Both the position numbers and the translations under genes were made by a program. A stretch of 64,000 nucleotides of DNA. It comes from Harmothoe impar (taxonomy: Eukaryota > Annelida > Polychaeta > Phyllodocida > Polynoidae). Below, piece after piece: positions 47,101 through 54,667 of this stretch (position 1 is the stretch's first letter; every line of letters starts with the position of its first letter). The stretch covers positions 60,991,800-61,055,799 of the forward strand of contig OX381714.1 of assembly GCA_947462335.1 (NCBI GenBank). The letters run 5' to 3'. The notes below the pieces were generated by a model. The model did not search any database, had not been told where the DNA came from, and was given only the letters and a program-made list of their open reading frames with translations.

Positions 47101-49286
47101 ATTAGGTGGGAATCTCAGTTTAGAATGAAAGTTCATGTATTTTCCTTGAATCTCATTAAGAGAATACACATTTAGCACAGAGTAGAAGCTAACCCTCTTG
47201 TTACCTTATTATAATTCTACCAGCCTAGAATATGTGTCATATAATTCAATTATTACAGTTAAATAGATTAGATTAGAGTTATTAAATAGGAAGAAATGGC
47301 TGGGAAGTACCAACTACCCGTAATTCCCTCTACTTCCTTCTCACCCCTTGAGTACATAACCTTAATAAGAGGTTTGTCTTAATGTAAATGATACTGCATT
47401 GTTCATACTGCATAAACTTTCCTAAAGTAGTCATGAACGTGCAGTTACGTTTTTAAGGGTTTTGAATATTAAATATGAGCATACTGCAGTAGCCAAGTCG
47501 CCACGTATTATTGCTCTAACTTTGGGTATCATTAATATTCTCCTCAGAGTTATATCATGCACCACCATGTTATACATGTATGACACACAACGTATAGGGT
47601 TACATCTTTATGTCATTCATTATCAACCCTTCTTGAGTCAGTTCCAGTTATATGGACGTTTGATACGGAATGGGCAGGGCATATAATTTAATGTATTTTT
47701 TTGTTAATCAAAGATCTGATTTAAACTTTGTCCTTTAAAAAAAAATTATTTGAAATTCTTAGGAGTCAGAAGTGTGCCTCACATCTCAACCTCTAAGGCC
47801 GTAAGGGCATGCTCAGTGTGGGACATCACTTTGATATAGTGCCACATTCAGCTCAGAGGTGTGAAGGGCTGGTGTGGTAACTGTGACAGGAGCATCTCAC
47901 AGGTACATCTCACCTGGAGGTGTGGAGGCTGACTGCCACACCTGGTTGGAGGGGGGGGGGCATCAAGAAAGCCAAAGTTAGTATTCATGTGCAGGGTATT
48001 CAGTCAGTTGGTCCTGTATGCTGGGTGAAGACTGACATAGTCCCAGAAACAAGCCTGAAAATATCTTTATTGACATGGATTATTGACATGGATTATTGAA
48101 CATAGGATGAAACACATGGTGTAATGGAAGCCAAATAACCATGGATTATATTCACTTAGATTACTCAATTTACTGGAGGTAACTGGAAGTCAGGTTAGTT
48201 CTGTATGTGTATTCTGCTATTTCTAGACTATAGGCCTAGCCTATGCTACCCCATCTTCAACTTCCCACAGAACTATATTATTATATGTATTAGATATCAT
48301 TCTAAATTATATAGATGGATAGATCTAACAAATACATTTCCAATAAGGTCCTACTTAAGTCTGTACGATGCCTTAAGCCAAAGTAAATACTTAATTAAGA
48401 GAGGTATCACACAGGGAGTGAGTGGGGTGGGGGAGGGCGGGCTAGACCGGAAACTGCCTGAGCGTGGGCATTATGGGAAACCTGAATAGGGGGAATGGGG
48501 AGTTGCCCAGCCAGAGACCCGTATGTTAGGGTTGGTGCGCGATTTTTTCATGTGTCCTGACGCTGTTAGATGAGTAGTATACGCGAGATAGTTTAATAGG
48601 CTTATACCCGAATTAGGCTCATATGCGAGTTAGGCTTTAATACACAAGTTAAGCTTTTTGAAAGTTAGGCTTATACATAAGTTAGGCTTACACATGACTT
48701 AGGCTTATACACAAGTTAGGCTTATACACAAGATAGGCTAATACCCGAGTTACGCTTAAACCCAGGTTACACTTCTACCCAAGCTAGGCTTATATATGCG
48801 AGTTAGGCTTATACGTGAGTGTGTATGTGAGTTAGGGTTTTTGAGAGTAAGGCTTATACATGAGTTAGGCTTATACATGAGTTAGGCTTATACCCGAGTT
48901 ACACATGACTTAGGCTTATACACAAGTTAGGCTTATACACAAGATAGGCTTATACCCGAGTTACGCTTAAACCTAAGTTACACTTCTACCCAAGCTAGGC
49001 TTGTATATGTGAGTTAGGCTTATATGCGAGTGTGTATGCGAGTTGGGTTTTTTGAGAGTTAGGCTTATACCCGAGTTAGGCTTATACCCGAGTTAGGCTT
49101 ATACCCGGGTTAGGCTTATAAAGGAGTATATGCGTTCCGTACCTGCATGGTGGCCCGGGTGCGGTCCTGCCGCTCCTGCCGCATCTGCTCCAGGTTAGGC
49201 TCGTCTAAGGTAATCCCCGGTGACGTGTCCAGCAACAGGTGGTTGCCATGGACACCCGCGTTAGAATTCACATCATTGTTGGCCAT
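32088..49286 (-). CDS. Gene B: unidentified minus-strand gene, exons 1-3 of model
   Basis: Model: 49286-49143 (start), 32126-32088, 30929-30854, 26050-26025, possibly with a noncoding first exon at 57.6 kb. The phases agree throughout (0,0; 0,0; 0,1; 1,0). The N-terminal 48 residues are polar and end in a charged stretch (EQMRQERQDRTRATMQ) that could be helical. The middle has a basic patch and a hydrophobic run. Three of the four exons sit beside a minisatellite. Intron 1 would be 17 kb and would contain the gene C promoter, so exon 1 may belong to a different transcript. Further exons should lie between 6.2 and 26 kb, but I could not identify them. Confidence 0.4.
32572..32646 (+). tRNA. 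tRNA-Gly(CCC)-like sequence, SINE head
   Basis: GGCCGAGTGGTTAGCG is a box A, and GGGTTCGATTCCC in a perfect T arm (CCGGG/CCCGG) is a box B. The anticodon loop is CTCCCAT (CCC). The 5' acceptor does not pair with the 3' ACGAATC, and two anticodon-stem pairs fail. This suits a tRNA-derived SINE and not a working tRNA. Confidence 0.6.
32750..33120. repeat. Direct repeat, 241 bp apart
   Basis: ATTAGGCCTTAACCCCCCAG with AAAATTTGGTTGAG and TGATGGATCGGC occurs at 32815-32873 and 33056-33112. Possibly two SINE bodies downstream of the tRNA-like head. Confidence 0.7.
33340..33391 (+). promoter_or_regulatory. Promoter-like block of gene C
   Basis: GCGCAGGCGCA (NRF1-like palindrome) at about 33351-33361 and ACCGGAAGTG (ETS/GABP-like) at about 33364-33373 lie just ahead of a GC-rich ATG exon in AT-rich surroundings. 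Such pairs mark TATA-less housekeeping promoters. No TATA box is seen. Confidence 0.55.
33392..34169 (+). CDS. Gene C, first two candidate exons; unidentified
   Basis: Exon 1, 33392-33426, starts ATGGCGGCGTCCGG, reads MAASGGVARRN and ends AACAG|GTTAAT with two bases over. Exon 2, 34101-34169, after acceptor ACCTCAG, reads RLWLTQNLDPIRTDDDMHSA and ends CCGCCTG|GTAGCT. The joined codon is Ser. Exon 2 is GC-rich with coding-like composition; without splicing it reaches TAG two bases later. The intron holds a long palindrome. Exon 1 is supported by the promoter block; the exon 2 acceptor choice is less certain. Family not recognised; later exons not found. Confidence 0.4.
33481..33634. repeat. 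154-bp near-perfect palindrome
   Basis: The left arm runs ATACAGGATC, GTTTAAGTTGTGTATTTGCC, CCAGATTGAAAT, GGCCCCGCATTCCGTTTCAA, and the right arm is its inverse with few mismatches. The loop is about five bases. A transcript would form a long hairpin. In intron 1 of gene C. Confidence 0.9.
34243..34340. repeat. 33-bp triplication (ATTCTGAGAATAATCTGACA)
   Basis: Three tandem copies of TTATTCTGAGAATAATCTGA CAATTTGAG. TTATTCTGAGAATAA is itself palindromic. Confidence 0.85.
34490..34641. mobile_element. TACCGTAAA-family MITE, truncated
   Basis: CCTATAAGCGTACAGAGGTT and GGTACTGTAGTATACATTTA match the interior of 50615-50793. The terminal repeats are worn. Confidence 0.55.
34886..35165. repeat. 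16-bp minisatellite (CCATGATGGCCATGAA)
   Basis: About 16 units alternating GGCC, GACC and GTCT at the variable positions. It is preceded by GCCTGATGATCGA repeats from 34882 and followed by CCCAAGTGGCAACATNGGCA repeats to 35285. His/Trp-rich minus-strand frames are artefacts. Confidence 0.9.
35286..35849. other. No recognisable gene
   Basis: AT-rich. Open frames lack splice signals or family features. Confidence 0.35.
35850..36098. mobile_element. P-MITE, near full length
   Basis: AACCCTTTAAGGATCGCATA start, two hairpins with altered centres (GCGAGAAGTTCGTTAGGGC; GGCGAATGAACGTCAAAGC), and a GCGGCACTTAACC end. Confidence 0.75.
36446..36694. mobile_element. P-MITE, full length, inverted relative to most
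   Basis: It starts with the CCTTTAAGGACGGCATAATG end and finishes with ATCTTTTAACGCCATGCGTC, so it lies opposite to 62842-63082. Both hairpins are intact. Confidence 0.85.
36695..37394. other. No recognisable gene
   Basis: T-rich sequence. An 88-codon plus-strand frame at 37079 lacks splice or domain support. Nothing else noted. Confidence 0.35.
37395..37566. mobile_element. P-MITE fragment
   Basis: GTCGGCATGGTGCACCAATA and a GCGGCCCTTAAAG end; hairpin 1 is truncated. Confidence 0.65.
37620..37770. repeat. G/C homopolymer block
   Basis: G run of 14, GGGGGG and CCCCCCCCCCCC tracts, like the interior of the TTAAGGGAGTG elements but without their ends. Confidence 0.5.
37771..38889. other. No recognisable gene
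   Basis: AT-rich. ATTGAATTATA words repeat near 38275 and 38333. No exon or RNA seen. Confidence 0.35.
38890..39006. mobile_element. P-MITE fragment abutting a LINE remnant
   Basis: One hairpin with a shortened centre (GCAGCCTCACTGGGGTTGC). Confidence 0.65.
39005..39370 (+). pseudogene. LINE reverse-transcriptase fragment 1
   Basis: In frame from about 39013: NTAKSKQMLLVPGQ, then QEYKYLGITIDSNLSF, NSIRHKLWLTLHVRQY and EYTAVRV. The YLGI.ID..LSF motif marks the segment after the catalytic palm in CR1/Jockey-like LINEs. A stop at 39280 is followed by decayed homology (LLGLYNTL). It overlaps in content with 40480 onward, so the two are separate copies. Confidence 0.8.
39371..39850. other. No recognisable gene between two LINE pieces
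   Basis: Unique-looking sequence. An 86-codon minus frame has no features. Confidence 0.3.
39854..40341. mobile_element. TACACTGTAAAAAA TIR element, non-autonomous
   Basis: TIRs of about 50 bp: TACACTGTAAAAAATGTG, with ATTTACCCAAACATATT or CACCCAAACATATT, mirrored at the right end. The termini sit at TA, fitting TA-target insertion as in Tc1/mariner-like elements, but the 488-bp length leaves no transposase. It lies directly upstream of LINE fragment 2. Confidence 0.8.
40344..41475 (+). pseudogene. LINE fragment 2: reverse-transcriptase C-terminus and 3' end
   Basis: A 231-codon frame. LINE homology is clear from about 40495 (FKTMVMPYFDYGIVF, NKLQVLYNTGIRIC) and continues through FHQATTQWNSLDPAMR to the stop at 41039. 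A 3' region follows, ending AATAAACGATAATGAACTTG and a short GAACTT repeat, like the tail of a CR1/L2-type LINE. 5'-truncated: no palm motifs or endonuclease. The first 50 codons are not LINE-like. Confidence 0.8.
41665..41911. mobile_element. P-MITE, full length
   Basis: TTAACCCTTCAAGGACGAAT start, hairpin 1 (CCCCGGCGAGTTACTCGCTG), spacer, hairpin 2, CCACCCTTAAAGGGTTTAA end. A good reference copy. Confidence 0.88.
41942..42520. mobile_element. P-MITE split by CATGTCGCATGTC repeat
   Basis: Left part 41942-42110 with one hairpin. After the insertion, a half hairpin (GACACGCCAGGGATGCATTT) remains at 42262-42300. A TGTCCCTTTAAGGGTTAGG end lies at 42490. Confidence 0.6.
42112..42253. repeat. GGGGGGTCCCCATGTCGCAT repeat family
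   Basis: GGCCCTTGATGGGGGGTCCC, CATGTCGCATGTCGATTTTA, AGAAATGTCCATCTC, GAATTTAGGGGTCTAGAG. The same order occurs at 56412-56632. Confidence 0.75.
42521..43675. other. No recognisable gene
   Basis: Several 70-107-codon frames overlap one another on both strands at 42980-43520 without splice sites or family features. 42690-42790 (GGATTTCGCGCACCTTATTT) resembles 5310-5340, an old dispersed repeat. Confidence 0.35.
43676..44018. mobile_element. Foldback element 1 with tandem-repeat arms
   Basis: Outer ends GGCTGGGTCTCACGACCTTG and GGGCCAATGTTTTTGTCTCT lead into four 18-bp units (GTCTCTGACCGGGTGCC). A unique middle of about 130 bp follows, then four inverted units and the mirrored end. Arms are near perfect. 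Layout resembles foldback transposons. No coding frame. Confidence 0.85.
44450..44753. mobile_element. G/C-homopolymer MITE, AAGGGAGTATTCATTA variant
   Basis: Ends TAAGGGAGTATTCATTAATT and AATTAATAAATGAACACTCC CTAA. The interior carries GCGCGTTACTATAGTTCAAA, shared with 2654-2880 and, inverted, with 51624-51951. Confidence 0.85.
44752..45082. mobile_element. P-MITE with a third hairpin
   Basis: Hairpins 1 and 2 are followed by an extra copy of hairpin 2 (GCCCTGGTGAGTAACTCACC centre). The right end decays at GCTCTTATAAGATTAA. Confidence 0.82.
45083..45303. mobile_element. P-MITE, opposite orientation, adjacent
   Basis: AACTCTTTAAGGACTGCATG start, partial hairpins, ATCATCTTTTAGCAACATGC then TGTCCTTAAAGGGTTA. 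It stands head to head with the preceding copy. Confidence 0.78.
45535..45738. repeat. 204-bp palindrome with 70-bp arms
   Basis: ACACGTTCATATATCATTTA, TATTGTATCTTGATATTCCT, TGTGAGTGGTGCAATAAACA and the exact inverse. The middle has a smaller TTCTTTAAATATG palindrome. Arms appear almost identical, suggesting recent origin or correction. Confidence 0.92.
45825..45955. repeat. GAGTTAGGCTTATACCC repeat, short array
   Basis: Seven worn units of about 17 bp, same orientation as the larger array at 48600-49115. Confidence 0.75.
46262..48455. repeat. Large inverted repeat
   Basis: The left arm, about 46262-46885, reappears inverted at about 47805-48455. The best-kept part is 46590-46885 against 47810-48065 (CAGGTGTGGCAGTCAGCCTC, GAGATGTACCTGTGAGATGC, TGTCACAGTTACCACACCAG). 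Outer pieces (CAGGCAGTTTCCGG; TAGGCTAGGCC) are patchy. The spacer of about 900 bp is AT-rich with no gene seen. Confidence 0.85.
48600..49118 (-). repeat. 17-bp minisatellite at the 5' end of gene B intron 1
   Basis: About 28 units of GTTAGGCTTATACCCGA with variants (ACACAA, ACATGA, TATGCGA). A block of about 185 bp is itself repeated (48720-48840 compared with 48915-49040). The array ends about 23 bp from the predicted donor of the gene B start exon, inside the intron. Confidence 0.9.
49143..49286 (-). CDS. Gene B exon 1, start codon (MANNDVNSNAGVHG)
   Basis: ATG in good context (AAAATGG) at 49286 opens 48 codons ending ATGCAG|GTACGG, phase 0. The sequence is GC-rich against AT-rich flanks; MRQERQDRTRATMQ near its end is strongly charged. 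A possible upstream acceptor (CCTATACAG) lies near 49370, so a separate 5' UTR exon is possible. Family not recognised. Confidence 0.55.
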
Positions 49287-49399
49287 TTTGAAAACACAGG
49301 TTTTTTTTCTATGATTTAGCAGGTTTATTCTCAGACTTGTCACTAGTTGGCTTAGAACTAGTGTCTGTATAGGTGGATGCTCCTGAACATTTACTTAAT

Positions 49400-50550
49400 C
49401 CGGTATCCTTTGGTGAGTTTAGACGCTCTTTTTATGATTGTGTAGTCGCAAGCGTCTTGTTACAAATATCTGATCAACTATTTCCTAACATTTAACCATC
49501 CAATCAGAGTCCTCCTCTCACAGACAGTTAGGGAATGTTGTCCTATTGTAACCAATTCATTTATTGGATTAAAAAGGAAATGACTAATGAGACGCGTCCT
49601 TTTAAAGATAATTAGGGATTTGCGTCGTCTGATCCTTAATTGGTAACCAATACCCTTTGATGGTCAATGGGTGACCAGTGCCTATAACACTGAGGCGTTC
49701 CCTTGTAAGCGCCTAAACCTTGGCGAGTGCCAGTATTGGCTTTAGACGACCGGTCGCCAACATTCTTCTTTGTCGAGTTTGTCCTCGATTGGCGCGTAAA
49801 ATCTGTTTATCAACAGCTCCTGGAATTAACAAATAGAAATAATCAACGTCATAATAAACATGAGATCTAAGAAAGTTTCCAGTAACATTGAGATACCGGT
49901 AATTATAATAAATAAACCTTTTGATTTCCCAAGTCAACGTTCAAAGGTGCACTTTAATCTATAACAGTCATTTGCACATACATACTTTCCTTTTCATATT
50001 TGTAAATGTGTTTAATCTTTGAGCTTATTAACTATTATCTACCGCTATATCACATTTCTAGAATCGTAAAATGTGATTGATGTGATATCATTTTGAGGGT
50101 AGGGATTTTTATTGGGACAATACACCTTATTGTATGATGCAATTCTGTAAATACCATTTATAAAGTTCTGAAAACTCTAGAACAACCCTAAATACATGTC
50201 GAAATCGGAAATGCCCATCCCATAGTTATAAAGGATTTACCGTCTCTATTGATTCAGAAAGAGTATTCCCAAATCTACATACACATATGGACTTATACAC
50301 ATGAGCTATGCCGTCACGGAGACCAGGTAACTATGGTTTCCTATATTTATCTCTTTTTCTATCATCATCTATTTTCTCTAATGACTGTTTATTTTTCCTT
50401 GGTGTGGATCATCTTTACGAGATGTGAAATCTTTCCACTGTGGTTAGTCACCCTGGGAATGTGTAGCCATAACACCAACAGGGAAGTAAGTTCCCACCTG
50501 AGCGCCTCGGTACAAGTGTACTTACTGCATGGACTGGTGTCTGTATACAG
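49400..50550. other. No secure gene
   Basis: AT-rich. A plus-strand segment 50263-50329 (KEYSQIYIHIWTYTHELCRH) lies between ATTCAG and CAG|GTAACT and is open, but nothing else supports it as an exon. Confidence 0.3.
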
Positions 50551-50551
50551 G

Positions 50552-50923
50552 TTAACCCTTTAACGACAGCATACTGATAGTAATTCAATGTACTACATTA
50601 TTTCCCTTATCCAGTACCATAAATTCAGCCTAACTCGCGTATAAGCGGCCCCCTAATTCACAGAGGTTCTGATTATGGCTATTTTAGTACTGTAGCATAC
50701 ATTTTAAAACTCGCGTATAAACCACACCCTGACCATGGGCAGATCATATAAGCCACATCGGTGATCTGACTACTACGCAAAGAATTTATGGTAATCGCCA
50801 TGATGCATGAAAGCGACCATGCTGACCCTACTGGGTTGATACACTCCTTATGGCGCGTTATGGTGTACCATACTAAATGACAAAATGAACTTCTTAAGGC
50901 ATGACGCCGTCCTTATAGGGTTA
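50552..50923. mobile_element. P-MITE split by a TACCGTAAA MITE
   Basis: AACCCTTTAACGACAGCATA start; CGCCATGATGCATGAAAGCG resumes after 50793 and ends GCCGTCCTTATAGGGTTA. Confidence 0.72.
50615..50793. mobile_element. Nested TACCGTAAA-family MITE
   Basis: TACCATAAATTCAGCCTAAC (with TCGCGTATAAGC) and the inverse AGAATTTATGGTA. Interior CACAGAGGTTCTGATTATGG is shared with 34490-34641. Confidence 0.75.
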
Positions 50924-51623
50924 CTGGTGTGTGTTTACCATGGTAACCACGGCCCGTGACTCAGACACCACGTGGTACACACCACGTGGTGTTGTTGTTG
51001 TTGTTGTGACGTCCTGAGTGTTAAGACTCACACCTGGGGTTTACAAGCAGCTCAAGTGGATCTTAAAGTTTTCTTTCTGTTTCGTCTTTTTTTATTCGGC
51101 GTTATATAGACATAGAGAGGTCTCTCTCTAGGTCTGTGGTTAGACATGCTGTTGTGTATCTTAGACTTTTACTGTTGTTTTATTTTTTTGCATTACATGC
51201 TGTTGTGACACTATTCTGGGTTGTGACCCTAGTGACGTAGGATAAAAGTCCAATAAATTACCCCCCCCCTCCAAACATACACACCACACCTCACCCCTTC
51301 TCCTTTCCCCAATAAAACACCCTTTATGAATCATGATTAATGCTACAATATTCTTTGTTTTCTGACGTAGGATACAAGTCCAATAAAACACCCTTTATAT
51401 GAACCATGATTAATGCCATGTTTTTTTTAAAAAGTTTTTCCCTTGTACCCGGTACCTTACTTGCTGACATCGTCCAATATTTACATTTACCTCCACCCCT
51501 TCTATCGTAGTTGTAAACTAGAGGTATATGTGTGTGTGTCAACACACCACATTTGGAGCTGACACACCCCGACATCATCACAACACACACTGGACATCAC
51601 GGATATAGAGCAGTAGTTAGGTA
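50924..51623. other. No recognisable gene
   Basis: Contains a (GTT)n tract at about 50,990, CACGTGGTACACACCACGTG (palindrome, about 50,970) and a duplicated GACGTAGGATAAAAGTCCAA / GACGTAGGATACAAGTCCAA at 51234 and 51365. Confidence 0.4.
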
Positions 51624-51951
51624 TAAGGGAGTGATCATTTTTTAACAACAGGGGGGGGGGGGTGGTGGGTTTCCACGCGGAGTGCGCGAAATTTTTTACC
51701 CCCCCCGGTCAAGGGGTCAAAATTTTTTACCCCCCCCCCCTTAGGGTCGAAAATCGGCTCGCGTGCGGGCCCTTTGAAGCATGGTAACGCGCGGGCTTTT
51801 TGGCTCAAAACAGGTTAAATTTTTTTGCCCCCCCCCCCAAGAGGGGTCCAAATTTTTTTGCCCCCCCCCCCCGGTCAAGGGGTCCAAATTTTTGCCCCCC
51901 CCCCCCCAAACCCACCACCCCCCCCTGTTGATAATAAATGATCACTCCCTA
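51624..51951. mobile_element. G/C-homopolymer MITE, longest copy
   Basis: TAAGGGAGTGATCATTTTTT, AACAACAGGGGG and the inverse CCCCCTGTTGATAATAAATG, ATCACTCCCTA. The interior alternates C runs with AAATTTTTT. Confidence 0.88.
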
Positions 51952-52139
51952 AGTTAGTTGCCTTGGTATACTCAGATCTCTATCATGTGTTTAACTGTTG
52001 GTAACCACCATACATAGACATGCTGACGTCAGCCTGATTCACGTCTAATGTTACACAACAACTCATCTATGACTATATGTGAGGTGCTGACAGGAGGGAA
52101 ACCATGTGCGCCCCCCCCACCCCCCCCAAAAAAAAAAAA

Positions 52140-52290
52140 AAAAAAAAAGAAAGGTGTTTCAATTTTCAGGTAACATAGTATGTCACCATACCCGGACACT
52201 TTTCTTTTTATCACAATCCCATTAAAAATGCTTTAATTTCGGAAAATGTCTAAGAAAGGAATTAGGGTCGGCCCTGTTTTGCTAGGTAAG
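52140..52290. mobile_element. Fragment of the GGCCAAAAAA family
   Basis: CAATTTTCAGGTAACATAGT and GGTCGGCCCTGTTTTGCTAG. Confidence 0.55.
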
Positions 52291-52342
52291 GTCAACCTTT
52301 TCCCATCTATTTATACTTTGGATCTATTTTCAAAAAGTGCTT

Positions 52343-52562
52343 TAGCCCTTTAAGGTCCGCATAGTCATCTAATACACTTTTCCGTCATGTCGTCAACCCT
52401 TGTGAGTAACTCGCCACGGCTTCATTCTTACATTATGCCGACCCTATGGGGTTAATACACCCCCCAAAGGATCGCCATGATGCTTAAATGCAGGCCTGGT
52501 GATTAGACTCCCCATGGCTGCATTCATGCATCATGACAAAGGGTATAGCATGTCAAGTACTG
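52343..52562. mobile_element. P-MITE, worn
   Basis: AGCCCTTTAAGGTCCGCATA start, damaged hairpins and a GGGTATAGCATGTCAAGTAC right end. Confidence 0.65.
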
Positions 52563-52564
52563 AA

Positions 52565-52747
52565 CGGTATATATGAGTTGCCAAGTCCAGTTTTGGACTG
52601 CCCTTGACTTCACTCTTGTCCTGGCCCCCTCCATTTGTATGGCAGTTTCTTGTATTAGGCCTGACATCTGGTACCATGCAGGGGATTGAACCACCGACCT
52701 ACTGCATCTGAGGTGAGCACCCTGCACCCTATAGCACTAAACCAGTA
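52565..52747 (-). mobile_element. tRNA-derived SINE
   Basis: On the minus strand a tRNA-like head (box A in TTTAGTGCTATAGGGTGC, box B GGTTCAATCCC at 52692-52682) precedes a body containing GCCATACAAATGGAGGGGG. The head does not fold into a full tRNA. Confidence 0.55.
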
Positions 52748-52970
52748 AATCCTCGGCTAAAAAGCCGACTTTTATTTGACGTTTTTATTTGCTATAAGCT
52801 GAATTTTAAGCCCCAAACTCCCATTCGGCTTATAAGCGAGGTTTTAATAATGTAGGAAAACAAAGTGAAAACAAATTTCAAGCACTTTTGTTGTAAGCCG
52901 AATTTGTACTTCCGAACCTACATTCGGCTTATAACCAAGGTCGGCTTATAACCAAGGTTTTACGGTAGTG
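52744..52970. mobile_element. TACCGTAAAACC MITE (ATAAGCCG type)
   Basis: The right end GGTTATAACCAAGG-like (ACCAAGGTTTTACGGTA) pairs with the worn left end ACCAGTAAATCCTCGGCTAA. CGGCTTATAA recurs four times inside. Confidence 0.72.
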
Positions 52971-53727
52971 CCATTAATTCTCACCATATTTGGTGTAGCC
53001 TTAGGGACGTAATATTTGCTTTTATTAAGTGAGTTTAGGCTTCATGACTGAGACTGCAATAGCTGGGTTCTCAATTAAACTGAGAAAACTATACGAGGTC
53101 TGAAAATACATATGAGTGACCACAACAGCGTACCTGCTCCTACTAAGTAAGTCAGCCAACAGACAGCCAACACCCGGTACTATACATAATAGAAAAGTCC
53201 AATCTCGATAGGACTTCATACTGAAAATAATTTAGCCCTACATGTCAATGAAGTTTGGCAGAATATTAACATATATATTAACTCCGACTTGGTCAATAGG
53301 CTCCCAGTGTTCCCCCAGACCTGTTGGTGCTATCTCCACCACCTCCCTCCAAGATGGTGAACTACTACACTCATTTTCTTTACCTTTCTGGGGGGCCACA
53401 TAACATGTACACTTCCTTATCCAAGCGACTCTCATTCATCCTACATACACTCATTATGTACATTAATGTATATTTGTTATTTACTGTTAACAGCCTACTT
53501 CTCTTTGTAGCGAATAGGGTATTCCTGTCTAGATAATAAGCCTTATGACATATTTATCTGTCTCTGGCCAACTAATGTCATATCATATGAATCAATTCAT
53601 GTAACTATGCAACATATACAGGTTTGCCATCAATTGGTCGGGGAAGATCATTCTGTATCTTAATGAGGACCTAATTTTTAAAAAAAATCAAAAAAATCTC
53701 ATCTCTACAGTACCACTACTACCGTAA
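52971..53727. other. No recognisable gene
   Basis: AT-rich, no splice-supported frames. Confidence 0.35.
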
Positions 53728-54130
53728 CTAGCCCTTTAAGGACAGCGTGATGCCTTAGGGTCAAGTTCTGTTGTGTTCATGATGCATCGATGCAGTGCTG
53801 GTTAGTAACTCGCCAGATCTGCATTGGTGCATCATACCGACCCTTCAGGAGTGTATCACTAAGGCATGCCACTCACTGGTTGACACAACGTAGGAAATCA
53901 TATTATTTTGGGCATTTTTCTTTAGGAAATCGACATTATATAATTTACAACCTCCACTGAAAATTAGGAATCCCTGCAAAAGTAGGATAAGTTGCATCTC
54001 TGAAATTTATCAATCCCATAGGGTCGTCATGATGCATGAATGCAGCCCTGGCGAGTTACTCGCCAGGGCAGCATTCATGCATCTTGACGACCAATGGCAT
54101 AGCACATTAAAGCACTATGCGGCCCTTAAT
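53728..54130. mobile_element. P-MITE split by a GTAGGAAATC repeat
   Basis: Hairpin 1 at 53778-53842; insertion 53889-53998; then CCCATAGGGTCGTCATGATG and hairpin 2 to GCGGCCCTTAATAC. Hairpin 2 is almost perfect (GGCGAGTTACTCGCC). Confidence 0.75.
53889..53998. repeat. GTAGGAATTCCTACAAAAGT dispersed repeat
   Basis: ATTATATAATTTACAACCTC and AAGTAGGATAAGTTGCATCTCTG recur at 54733-54858 and, weaker, at 20235-20300, 21490-21585 and 6195-6240. Confidence 0.6.
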
Positions 54131-54139
54131 ACCGTACCC

Positions 54140-54550
54140 AGTACAGGCTGTGTCTCACGAACTTGGGCCAATGTATTTGTCTATGACCGGGTGCCGTCTA
54201 TGACCGGGGGTCGTCTATGACCGGGGGCCGTCTATGACCGGCTATCTAAAAATGTTCTTTGGAGGAATAAAAAAGATTTTTTTAATTAAAAAAAAAAATT
54301 CTATAAATAAAAATTGTAAAAAAAATTTTTTTTAAAGTTTATCCCTCCAAACAACTTTTTTAGATAGCCGGTCATAGACGGCACCCGGTCATAGACGGCA
54401 CCCAGTCATAGACGGCACCCGGTCATAGACGGCACCCGGTCATAGACGGCACCCAGTCATAGACGGCACCCGGTCATAGACGGCACCCGGTCATAGACGG
54501 CACCCGGTCATAGACAAACACATTGGCCCAAGTTCGTGAGACACAGCCTA
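54140..54550. mobile_element. Foldback element 2 with tandem-repeat arms
   Basis: Ends GGCTGTGTCTCACGAACTTG and GGGCCAATGTATTTGTCTAT. The left arm has four 18-bp units (GTCTATGACCGGGTGCC) and the right arm nine inverted ones. The AT-rich loop has its own palindrome (GGCTATCTAAAAATGTTCTT against its inverse). The unit differs from element 1 by one base (CTATGACC versus CTCTGACC), and that change is in every unit. Confidence 0.87.
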
Positions 54551-54667
54551 CAGTGTTATTTGAGTAGCCCCGGTGCGGGCTGTGGGGGAGGGTAAACACT
54601 ACCGTGTACACTGTGGCCTCCACCAGCCGTGACCAGGGGAGAGGGACACAATATTATAGACCTACTT

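Noticed and set aside
48600..49118. TTAGGC words as interstitial telomere repeat
   Set aside because: They occur only as part of a 17-bp unit GTTAGGCTTATACCCGA, not as hexamer tandems.
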